Assembly (NCBI RefSeq): GCF_002777975.1
Contig: NZ_NGVS01000008.1
Location: forward strand, 21,919 to 85,918
Length of the DNA stretch: 64,000 nt
DNA from: Shewanella carassii
GTDB lineage: Bacteria; Pseudomonadota; Gammaproteobacteria; Enterobacterales; Shewanellaceae
Reading direction: 5' to 3'
Positions 53,949 through 61,302 of this stretch are shown in pieces. Every line of letters starts with the position of its first letter. The stretch's first letter is position 1. The notes under the pieces were generated by a model that was not told where the DNA came from, ran no database searches, and saw only the letters and a program-made list of their open reading frames with translations. The translations under genes were made by a program, and so were the position numbers.

Positions 53949-56900
53949 TTATTCCGTCTGGGGGGATTGGTTTACAAAAAGAGTCTTGGGCTTGTTAAGC
54001 CACAGAGAATAAACCACAGGCACCCAAACCAAAGACAATAGGGTCGTCAGCGCCGTGCCCCCGGCAATGGCGATGGCAAAGGGCGGCCAAAAACCCCCGC
54101 CAGCCAGGATCAAAGGCAGAAAGCCGCCCACTGTGGTGATTGTGGTTGAAGCGATATGACGACTGCAACGCGTGACGCCGGCGAGAATGACTTCGGTGTC
54201 GCCCAAGCGCGCCAGAGGCTCAGACTCGAGTTCGGCCAAGATCACTATGGCGGCATTGATAGCCAGGCCCATCAAGCCCAGCAGACCTATTATCACCGTA
54301 AAGCCAAAGGGATAACCCAGAGCCCAGACCGCCAGCAGCCCGAGCCCCGCCGATTGCAGGGCGCTGAGCAGAATGATCCCCGTCAGTCTGAACGAGTTGA
54401 AAGAGAGCACCAGCACGGTCAGCAATGCGGTCAGTACCAAGACGATATTGGAGAGCAGATTACCCACTGCTTCATCACGTTTGGCGCTCTCACCGCCTAT
54501 CTCTATTCGATAGGAGGCGGGCAGTTTAAGCTCGGCCAGTTTGAGTTTGACTCGCTCCAGCACTTTTTGCGGCAGCACGCCCGAGGCGATGTAGGCTTCG
54601 AGAATATTAACCCGCTGGCCATTATAGTGAGGAATGGCGCCGCGACTGGCATTGACATGGCTTTGACTCACGGCCGAAAGCGGAATCGACTCACCATTGG
54701 GCGACAGCAGGCTTATTTGTGACAGCCTGGATTGCTGCTCGCCGACATCGGCACCGAGCTTGACCCTCACCGGCAGCGATTCGGTTTGCTCCAGCAAGCT
54801 GCCGCCTGTGATGCCTGTGGTGGACATCTGGATTTGTGAGGCGATCTCACTCAGACTCAGGCCTGCCATCAGGCTGGCATCTTCATCGAGCTGCAGCCAC
54901 ACTTTGGGCGCCCCCGGGCTCAGGGTCGCCCGTGTGTGGATCACATCCCGGGTCTCGGCCAGCAATCGCCGCACCTCATCTCCAAGCTCGGCCAGGCGGT
55001 CGAGATTGGGGCCATAGAGCCTTAGCTCCACAGGGGCGTTGAAGGGCGGGCCCTGTTCCAGTTTACGCACCAGGATCTGCGCATCCGGATAGTCTCTATC
55101 CAGCTGCTGTTGCAACTCGGGAATTAAGCGGTTAGCGGTGCGAAAGTCGCGGGTTGTTATCATTGCCTGGGCGTATTGGTTAGCGCCCTGCTGTTTTTGA
55201 GTCAGGTTGTAGTAGAAGGATGGCACGTTCCCACCTATGACCCAATTGACGCTTTCTATGCCGTCAGTGCTGCGCAGCTCTCTATCGAGTTGTTTGACTC
55301 TCTGCTCTGTCCTCGCCAGGCTGGCATGGGGCGAAAGATAGAGCTCCAGCTGGAACATGTTTCTATCCGATGGCGGGAAAAACTGCTCTGTCATCTGCCC
55401 GGAGGCCACAAAGCCTGTCAGTGGCAAGATACCGATCAGCAGCGCGGCAGTTTTCGGGTAGTTGAGCGCCAGTTGCAGAGTCTGGCGATAGGTTCTGGCA
55501 AGCCTTGGCAGGTTTACCCCGTGGTGATACCAGCGATTGTCGTCCTTGGCGCGGCTGAAACGCCCGGCGAGACCGGCTATCAGGGTGTGGGAGATGAGGT
55601 AAGAGCCGAGCAGGGCAAAGATCACTGAAATAGCGATACCGCTGACAAACTCGCCGGCGGCGCCAGGCATCAGCACTATCGGCGCGAATGCCAGCATGGT
55701 GGTGATGGTGGAACCGGCGAGCGGCAGCCACAGGTGCCTGATGGTGGTGTTGACCGCCTGCAGCTTACTCATACCCTCGCGGCGGCGCTGGGCAATGGCA
55801 TCGACAATCACAATGGCGTTATCCACCATGATCCCCAGCGCCACCACCAAGCCGGTGACCGACATTTGATGAATGGGCAGGCCGGTAAACTTCATGCAGG
55901 CCAGGGTGAACAGCGCCGTCAACGGCAGTGACAAGGCGACGATAAGCGCATTGCGCATGCCGACAGTCACCAGCAGCACCAGAAGAATGAGCACAAACCC
56001 CTGCAGCAGGTTGAGGAGCAACTCTTGCAGGCGCTCCTTGGTGTAGCCTTCCTGTTCAAATAGCCATTGCATGCGGATATTGGCAGGGAAGCCCTGTTCC
56101 AGCTCGGTAGCAACCCGGCGGACTTGTTCACTCCAAATATCCACCCGGGTGTTGTTGAGCATGCGGGCGGCTACCATGATGCCGGGCTCTCCATCCAGCA
56201 GTGCCAGATTATCGGGCGGATCCTTGGGCTGGCGGCTGATAACGGCGATATCGCCAAGGCGGATCAGTTGCCCGAAACTGTCGGTCTTCAGCGGCACCTG
56301 GCGGATACGCTCCAGCGAGTCCAGTTCACCGGAAACTTCCACCAATGCCCGGAAGCTCTGGTTGTTGATTTCACCGGCCGACACCTTGGTATCGGCGCGA
56401 TTGAGAATGTCGGCAACGGCTCCCGGTGTCAGCCCGAGCCGATTGATACGTTCGCCATCCAGCGTGACCAGAATTTCCTCCGTCGGCGCGCCATAGAGTT
56501 TGACAAAGTCAGTGCCGCTCAAGAGCCGCAGTTTGCTTTGCAACTCTTTGGCGTAACGGCTGAGAATGTCGGGGCGCGCTTCACCGCCGCCGTGCCATTC
56601 CAGGCCTATGATGGCGGTATAGGCGTAACCCAACTGATCGTCCAGTACCGGCGGATTGACATTCTGTGGCAGGCGGCCGCCGCTATCGGCCAGCAGATCT
56701 CTGGCTCTCGACCAGACCGGCTCGGTTTCTATGACGTTATCTTTGAGCTCGAGTTGAATCACCGAGACCCCGGGTCTTGAGGTGGACTGGATAAGCTTGA
56801 GTTCCTCAAGTCGCCTAAGCTCATTCTCCAGTACTTCTGTCACCAGTGCCTCGACCCGTTCGGCCGAAGCGCCCGGATAGCTGGTGATCACAGAGGCAAA

Positions 56901-57032
56901 GCGGTTGGTGATATGGGGGTCTTCGGTGCGTGGCAGGCTGGAAATGGCGCCGAGCCCGGCAACCAGCAACAGGGCTATCAACAGGCTGGCGAGGCGGCCA
57001 TTCTCGACGAAAGCCTTGATGAGAGGGTTCAT
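53949..57032 (-). CDS. RND-family efflux pump, inner-membrane permease
   Basis: 1027 residues, full-length AcrB/HAE1-like fold with 12 membrane helices and two large periplasmic loops. The start MNPLIKAFVENGRLASLLIALLLV, the PRTEDPHITNRFASVITSYPG porter segment and GIMVDNAIVIVDAIAQRR in TM4 are typical; the second acidic residue of the usual DD pair is Asn here, as in several RND subgroups, leaving one Asp. The stop of the adaptor gene and this start overlap by 4 bp. Drug range is unknown. No outer-membrane channel gene is in the operon, so a TolC-type protein encoded elsewhere would be needed. Confidence 0.93.
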   Translation of the reverse strand: MNPLIKAFVENGRLASLLIALLLVAGLGAISSLPRTEDPHITNRFASVITSYPGASAERVEALVTEVLENELRRLEELKLIQSTSRPGVSVIQLELKDNVIETEPVWSRARDLLADSGGRLPQNVNPPVLDDQLGYAYTAIIGLEWHGGGEARPDILSRYAKELQSKLRLLSGTDFVKLYGAPTEEILVTLDGERINRLGLTPGAVADILNRADTKVSAGEINNQSFRALVEVSGELDSLERIRQVPLKTDSFGQLIRLGDIAVISRQPKDPPDNLALLDGEPGIMVAARMLNNTRVDIWSEQVRRVATELEQGFPANIRMQWLFEQEGYTKERLQELLLNLLQGFVLILLVLLVTVGMRNALIVALSLPLTALFTLACMKFTGLPIHQMSVTGLVVALGIMVDNAIVIVDAIAQRRREGMSKLQAVNTTIRHLWLPLAGSTITTMLAFAPIVLMPGAAGEFVSGIAISVIFALLGSYLISHTLIAGLAGRFSRAKDDNRWYHHGVNLPRLARTYRQTLQLALNYPKTAALLIGILPLTGFVASGQMTEQFFPPSDRNMFQLELYLSPHASLARTEQRVKQLDRELRSTDGIESVNWVIGGNVPSFYYNLTQKQQGANQYAQAMITTRDFRTANRLIPELQQQLDRDYPDAQILVRKLEQGPPFNAPVELRLYGPNLDRLAELGDEVRRLLAETRDVIHTRATLSPGAPKVWLQLDEDASLMAGLSLSEIASQIQMSTTGITGGSLLEQTESLPVRVKLGADVGEQQSRLSQISLLSPNGESIPLSAVSQSHVNASRGAIPHYNGQRVNILEAYIASGVLPQKVLERVKLKLAELKLPASYRIEIGGESAKRDEAVGNLLSNIVLVLTALLTVLVLSFNSFRLTGIILLSALQSAGLGLLAVWALGYPFGFTVIIGLLGLMGLAINAAIVILAELESEPLARLGDTEVILAGVTRCSRHIASTTITTVGGFLPLILAGGGFWPPFAIAIAGGTALTTLLSLVWVPVVYSLWLNKPKTLFVNQSPQTE

Positions 57033-58207
57033 TGACCACCTCTAACCGCCAATGCGGCGCTTGGCGCGACTCTTTGCCCGGCAACCAGTTTATGCAGGCC
57101 TGTGGTGACAAACGGTTCTCCCGGGCTGATGGCGCCGGTAATAAAGGCGTTGTCGCCCTCGGTATAGATAATTTCCACATCGCGGCGCTGCAGTTTAAAC
57201 CCATCGGCATCTTGCTTGAGCACATACAGATTCCAGAGACCGCGAATACCATCGGTGAGCGCCGATACCGGGACCCAGTAGCCTTCACGGGGAACTTCAC
57301 GGCGGTATTGCAAATAAGCCAGTTCGCCATTGATAGGTGTCGTTTCCGATGTGGGGGTGATGCTGAACCTGAGCTGCACTGTGCGGGTGACGGGATTGAT
57401 CTGGCCGCTGATCCCTTGCAGTTGGGCCTGATAATAGTGTTCGGCGACTCTGAGGCTGAGCATGGCTCCCGGTTGTAACTGCTCGGCAATATTCAACGGC
57501 ACACCTATCAGTGCCTGCAGATTGTCGCTCTGCACCAGGGTAAATACCGGGCTGCCCAGGGCGATGACTTCGCCGAGGTTGTGCTCTCTGGCGGCTATCA
57601 CTCCGGCAAAGGGGGCGATAAGAAGCGATTTCTGCCGCTTAAGTTCATTGGCCTTCAGTGAGGCTTCCAGCCTGGCATGCCCGGCTTTCAGACTGGCCAG
57701 CTTGCCTTTGAGCTCATCGAGTTGCTGCTCGGAAAGGTATTGTTTGGCACTGAGCTCCAGTGAGCGTTTCAACGTTGCCCGGGCCAGTGTGATATCGGCA
57801 TTATTCTGATCCAGTGCCGCTTGTAATTCGGTCTGCTCTGCTTCCAGCAAGCTGGTATCCAACTGTGCCAGCAATTGTCCTCGCTCGACTCTATCGCCGG
57901 TATCTACCAGGATTTTTTGCAACTTACCGGCGAGCTCGAAACCTATGCCTGTGGTATTGCCGGCGCGCACGCTGCCACTGAATTGCTGCAGCTTGGTGTA
58001 ACTTGGCTTGAGTACAAGAGCGGCACTGCTGACCACTGCGGGTTTGGTTTCAATGGGCTCAGAAGACTGCGGCTGGCAGGCGGATAGGCACAACAACAAG
58101 CTGAGAGTAGCCAACGGCGCGCCGCGACCTAAACCTCGGTGACGGGAGTGTTCAATGTCAGGCTCTGGTGCCTTTGGTTTTCCGACTTCCTTGATGCGCT
58201 GTTGCAA
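57029..58207 (-). CDS. RND efflux pump periplasmic adaptor (membrane fusion protein), lipoprotein
   Basis: 392 residues from TTG 58207. After a long basic N-terminal region comes a lipobox (LLLCLSA then Cys near 48). The mature protein has the barrel-hairpin architecture: VRAGNTTGIGFELAGKLQKI (lipoyl half), DRVERGQLLAQLDTSLLEAE, an alpha-hairpin around 100-175 with coiled-coil heptads, and SLLIAPFAGVIAAREHNLGE as the second lipoyl half. It bridges the RND permease to an outer-membrane channel. The 4-bp overlap with the permease gene indicates an operon. The exact start is uncertain because no ATG precedes the signal region. Confidence 0.9.
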   Translation of the reverse strand: MQQRIKEVGKPKAPEPDIEHSRHRGLGRGAPLATLSLLLCLSACQPQSSEPIETKPAVVSSAALVLKPSYTKLQQFSGSVRAGNTTGIGFELAGKLQKILVDTGDRVERGQLLAQLDTSLLEAEQTELQAALDQNNADITLARATLKRSLELSAKQYLSEQQLDELKGKLASLKAGHARLEASLKANELKRQKSLLIAPFAGVIAAREHNLGEVIALGSPVFTLVQSDNLQALIGVPLNIAEQLQPGAMLSLRVAEHYYQAQLQGISGQINPVTRTVQLRFSITPTSETTPINGELAYLQYRREVPREGYWVPVSALTDGIRGLWNLYVLKQDADGFKLQRRDVEIIYTEGDNAFITGAISPGEPFVTTGLHKLVAGQRVAPSAALAVRGGQ

Positions 58208-58251
58208 CGGCTTCTCCCTGCTCTGCTTGCTGATTGTTAATAACGAGTTAA

Positions 58252-58299
58252 ACTGGACTTGCTAGTCTAATTTGGCTGAACTGGACTGTCTAGTCTATT
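58252..58299. promoter_or_regulatory. Duplicated imperfect palindrome between tetR-type and RND genes
   Basis: Two copies, ACTGGACTTGCTAGTCTAAT at 58252-58271 and ACTGGACTGTCTAGTCTATT at 58280-58299, are 28 bp apart centre to centre, and each contains GGACT-N4-AGTCT, a near-perfect inverted repeat. The position between divergent genes fits operators for the TetR-type regulator. Confidence 0.72.
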
Positions 58300-58353
58300 T
58301 TGTGCTCTAATGCCTTCCAAGACGTTGCCGAACAAGGTGTAAGTCATAAGGTT

Positions 58354-58968
58354 ATGAATAATCAGCAATTAACTCGTAGCGAACAGAAGAAGGCTCAGAT
58401 ATTGGAGGCCGCTATCGAACTCTTCTGCGCCCAGGGGTTTCCCCATACCAGCATGGATGAAGTGGCTAAGAGGGCCGGGGTATCGAAACAAACGGTTTAC
58501 GCTCATTTTGGCTGTAAGGATGAGCTGTTTGTGGCGGCTATCGAGTCCAAGTGTGTGGTGCGTCAGGTTGCCGAAGAACTGTTGGCCGACGCTGTACGGC
58601 CGGAGCAGGCGCTGGCGGTGTTTGCCGAGTATTTCGGCGAGCTGATCGTCAGTGAAGATGCCATTACCGTTTATCGCGCCTGTGTTTCCCAGGTCGATAC
58701 TCATCCGGAACCGGCGCAGCTTTATTTCGATGCCGGACCCGAGTATATGTTGAGGTTGCTGGTGGATTTCTTTACTCAGGTTGAGCGTCATGGCGGTTAT
58801 CACTTCGGCAACAAGCGTCAAGCCGCGGTGAGACTGAGTCTGATGCTATTTGGTGAGCTACGGCTCAGGAAAGAGCTGGGGCTGGATACCGGACAACTCG
58901 AGGCGCAACACAGGGATTATTGCATTGAAACGGCGGGATTGTTTCTCAAAGCGCATAGGTTGGAATAG
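58354..58968 (+). CDS. TetR/AcrR-family transcriptional regulator
   Basis: 204 residues from ATG 58354, preceded by AAGG. The N-terminal DNA-binding domain is canonical: ILEAAIELFCAQGFPHTSMD then EVAKRAGVSKQTVYAHFGCKDELF. The C-terminal part (AVRPEQALAVFAEYFGELIV..., VSQVDTHPEPAQLYFDAGP) resembles TetR_C domains of AcrR/AefR-like repressors. It is divergent from the RND operon with a duplicated palindrome in between, so it probably represses the pump and itself. The inducer is unknown. Confidence 0.92.
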   Translation: MNNQQLTRSEQKKAQILEAAIELFCAQGFPHTSMDEVAKRAGVSKQTVYAHFGCKDELFVAAIESKCVVRQVAEELLADAVRPEQALAVFAEYFGELIVSEDAITVYRACVSQVDTHPEPAQLYFDAGPEYMLRLLVDFFTQVERHGGYHFGNKRQAAVRLSLMLFGELRLRKELGLDTGQLEAQHRDYCIETAGLFLKAHRLE

Positions 58969-59011
58969 CGTATGGTTATAATTGGGCATTTTCAAAGCAA
59001 AGGGACATGAA

Positions 59012-59902
59012 ATGAAAAAAACGGCCGCATTTATCTTACTGGGCGCTATGAGTGCCAGCACCGGCTTATTGGCCGCAGAGGCTCCACCCTCCCGTTATAG
59101 CCTGAGCCTGGCGACGATTGAAAATGCCGATACGGATATTGACGGTGGCGGAGAGCTGGGACGCCGCAGCTATCTTCTGGGCGCGCGGGCAGACTGGCAA
59201 CTGAATGAGCGTTGGGGGCTGGGTGTCAGCCTAGGTTATGACAAATTGAACTGGGATTTCTCTGCTTTGCCAACCTATGGCGCCAGTGATATTGCTTTTG
59301 CCGCCAGTCAGTTCGACTCGGCCCAGCGTTACTCGGCTTCTGTCAGCTTGAGATATACCCTGAACCGGCATTGGAGTCTGATGTTGGCGCCTCAGTTGCA
59401 GTATGCCTACAGTGATAACGTCTCCTCATCGGACGCTGAAAGTTATGGTGTGATTGCCGGTGCAGTTCACAGGTTTGATTCGGGTAATATGTTGGGCTTT
59501 GGAGTGGCTTATCTCAATGATATCAGTGAGGTAAGAACAGTTCCTTACTTGCTTATCGATTGGCAACTCAGTGATAGATGGCGGGTGGGTAACCCCTTTC
59601 AGGCAGGTTTTACCGGTCCGGCCGGGATAGAGTTCAGTTATCGGATTTCGTCTGAGGTGGAACTGGGACTGGGATCATCTCATCGCACTGAGCGGATCTT
59701 GGTGGGGGAAAACGAACAGACACTGGAGCTGACGGAAATCAGCAGCTTCGCCCGTTTGGGTTGGCAGCTGGGACAAGGATTCAATCTCAACGCCTATTTG
59801 GGTTACTTCATCAACCCGGAACTTGAGTTGAGCGAGCCGGAGATCAAGCGGGAGCTGGATAACTATTTGGCCGGCGCCGTTCATCTCAGCTATCGTTTTT
59901 GA
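59012..59902 (+). CDS. Outer-membrane beta-barrel protein
   Basis: 296 residues from ATG 59012 (AAGGGA upstream). Signal peptide KKTAAFILLGAMSASTGLLAAE. The mature protein alternates hydrophobic and polar residues with many aromatic ends of strands (RYSASVSLRYTLNRHWSLML, PQLQYAYSDNV, AGIEFSYRISSEVELGLGSS, GQGFNLNAYLGYFINPELEL) and ends with ...VHLSYRF, the C-terminal Phe signal for BAM insertion. It likely has about 12 strands. The family resembles uncharacterised OmpW-type or DUF6268-like barrels; no substrate is assigned. It follows the tetR-type gene by 43 bp, possibly in the same transcript. Confidence 0.85.
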   Translation: MKKTAAFILLGAMSASTGLLAAEAPPSRYSLSLATIENADTDIDGGGELGRRSYLLGARADWQLNERWGLGVSLGYDKLNWDFSALPTYGASDIAFAASQFDSAQRYSASVSLRYTLNRHWSLMLAPQLQYAYSDNVSSSDAESYGVIAGAVHRFDSGNMLGFGVAYLNDISEVRTVPYLLIDWQLSDRWRVGNPFQAGFTGPAGIEFSYRISSEVELGLGSSHRTERILVGENEQTLELTEISSFARLGWQLGQGFNLNAYLGYFINPELELSEPEIKRELDNYLAGAVHLSYRF

Positions 59903-59907
59903 TTAAT

Positions 59908-59927
59908 TTGCCCGCAGGAGCGGGCAA
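59908..59927 (+). terminator. Terminator-like hairpin after the beta-barrel gene
   Basis: TTGCCCGC pairs with GCGGGCAA around AGGA, 5 bp after the stop. The following bases are only moderately T-rich. Confidence 0.55.
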
Positions 59928-59992
59928 GTTAGTTTCATCGATTAAACCGGGTCATTCGCTAAGCGATTGGCCCGGGAAATTCATTCAGAGGC

Positions 59993-60556
59993 TCAGTTAG
60001 CCAGCATCGCCTTTTTCAGGCTGCCCTGCGCCGGTCCATCGCCGAGCCAAATGTTCAGCAGCGCGCGGCGAAAGTTTTCTCCGGCGATAGTGTCCTGCAA
60101 TTCACCGTTCTTGTAGGCACTGACACCATTTTCCTGGCTGGTATACAGGAGAAAGGTATCGCCTTGTTTGATCTCTTCCTGAAACAGGCTCATAAATCGG
60201 TCGATATCGGCCTGTATGGCCTCAGTTTTACCGCCTGTGGCGTCATCGAAGCCTTCAGTAATCGCCGAGCGCATCTTATCTGCGGTGATAAGACCCGAGA
60301 CTATCTTCAAGCTGACTGCTGCCTGTGGCTGGGCCAATACCTCGGCTGTGGTAGTCGCCTTAGCAGGCAGATAGAGCCCCCCAATATATAGATCCATAAA
60401 GAACTTGCTGCGTACCCCGGCACCATTGAGATTAAGCGGGGTTGCTGCCTGAATGCTGAGGGTTTCCGGGATATTTTCACCGGCGATTTCACGGGCATCG
60501 ACCGCAGTGGTCAGTGACAACCCCAGTAACATAGCCGCTAAGGTGATCTTATTCAT
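59993..60556 (-). CDS. Exported chalcone-isomerase-like protein
   Basis: 187 residues. A signal peptide (ITLAAMLLGLSLTTAVDA) is followed by a single chalcone_3 domain: LNLNGAGVRSKFFMDLYIGG, LYLPAKATTTAEVL, LKIVSGLITADKMRSAITEG and LLNIWLGDGPAQGSLKKAML at the end. Bacterial members of this fold are periplasmic and mostly of unknown function; they are not expected to isomerise chalcones. The gene stands alone, followed at 60638 by an unrelated minus-strand gene upstream. Confidence 0.9.
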   Translation of the reverse strand: MNKITLAAMLLGLSLTTAVDAREIAGENIPETLSIQAATPLNLNGAGVRSKFFMDLYIGGLYLPAKATTTAEVLAQPQAAVSLKIVSGLITADKMRSAITEGFDDATGGKTEAIQADIDRFMSLFQEEIKQGDTFLLYTSQENGVSAYKNGELQDTIAGENFRRALLNIWLGDGPAQGSLKKAMLAN

Positions 60557-60637
60557 CTTGTTCTCTTTAGTCTTGGCCGTTGGCGCGTTAATGACGCGAT
60601 TATGCCTTGGTTATTTATTGAGTGTTTTCAAAAATGC

Positions 60638-61117
60638 TCAGCCTCGCAGGCCCATTTTGAAGTTGCCATCCTGACTGAACCAGACGGCTTGCTTGTGTTT
60701 AGGGCTTATCAGCAGAGGGCCATCATCGAAAAACAGAAAGCATTTCCAGTTACGGGCAAAGACTTCCCAGCGTGTTTGGATCACCTGATACTTTTCATAA
60801 CAGAAATACACTGTGGCATCCGCTGGCCAATCGATAAATTCGACCAGGGTTTCCGGCAAGCTGTTGTCTTCGCTGTCCCAATGGCTTTGCCAGTATTCGG
60901 TCTGATGCCAAGTAGAACTGCGGCTGGCCCAGTCGCCCTTGGTAAAGTCTTCGGCGCAGCTGCTTTTGTTGCTTATCCAGCGATTCCACACTTCCATGGC
61001 ACTCTTCTGATCCAGCGGTAAAATGGCTGCCTTATCCAGGTCAGTGACCGGCAGATCCTTGTGGTTGAAGATCCATTTGCGACGATACTGATCGAGTGGA
61101 ATATAGCTGTGATTCAA
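60638..61117 (-). CDS. DUF2947-like cytosolic protein
   Basis: 159 residues, TTG start preceded by GGAG. No signal peptide or membrane helix. It is unusually rich in Trp (WIFNHK, VWNRWIS, STWHQTEYWQSHW, RWEVFARNWKCFLF) and starts NHSYIPLDQYRRKWIFNHKD, which matches the DUF2947 family of small proteins from Shewanella and Vibrio as far as I recall it. Function unknown. It lies 81 bp upstream of the chalcone-isomerase-like gene on the same strand. Confidence 0.75.
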   Translation of the reverse strand: MNHSYIPLDQYRRKWIFNHKDLPVTDLDKAAILPLDQKSAMEVWNRWISNKSSCAEDFTKGDWASRSSTWHQTEYWQSHWDSEDNSLPETLVEFIDWPADATVYFCYEKYQVIQTRWEVFARNWKCFLFFDDGPLLISPKHKQAVWFSQDGNFKMGLRG

Positions 61118-61269
61118 GTTTGTTCTCCGGGGCTGCGCTTATTTGCCGGGGCATTATAACGGTGGCGAAAGGGGAAAAGAAAGGCCGCATGCGGCGGCGA
61201 GGGCAAGGCGAGTCTATTGTATAGGACTTGAGTCATTTGCTGCGAACCACGCCTTGCATCTAAGCATGT

Positions 61270-61289
61270 AAGCCACATACAAGTGGCTT
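61270..61289 (-). terminator. Short hairpin after the maf-like gene
   Basis: AAGCCAC pairs with GTGGCTT around a 6-nt loop, 14 bp after the stop on the minus strand. There is no T-run, so the terminator role is tentative. Confidence 0.4.
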
Positions 61290-61302
61290 GCTTGCACCAT
61301 CT

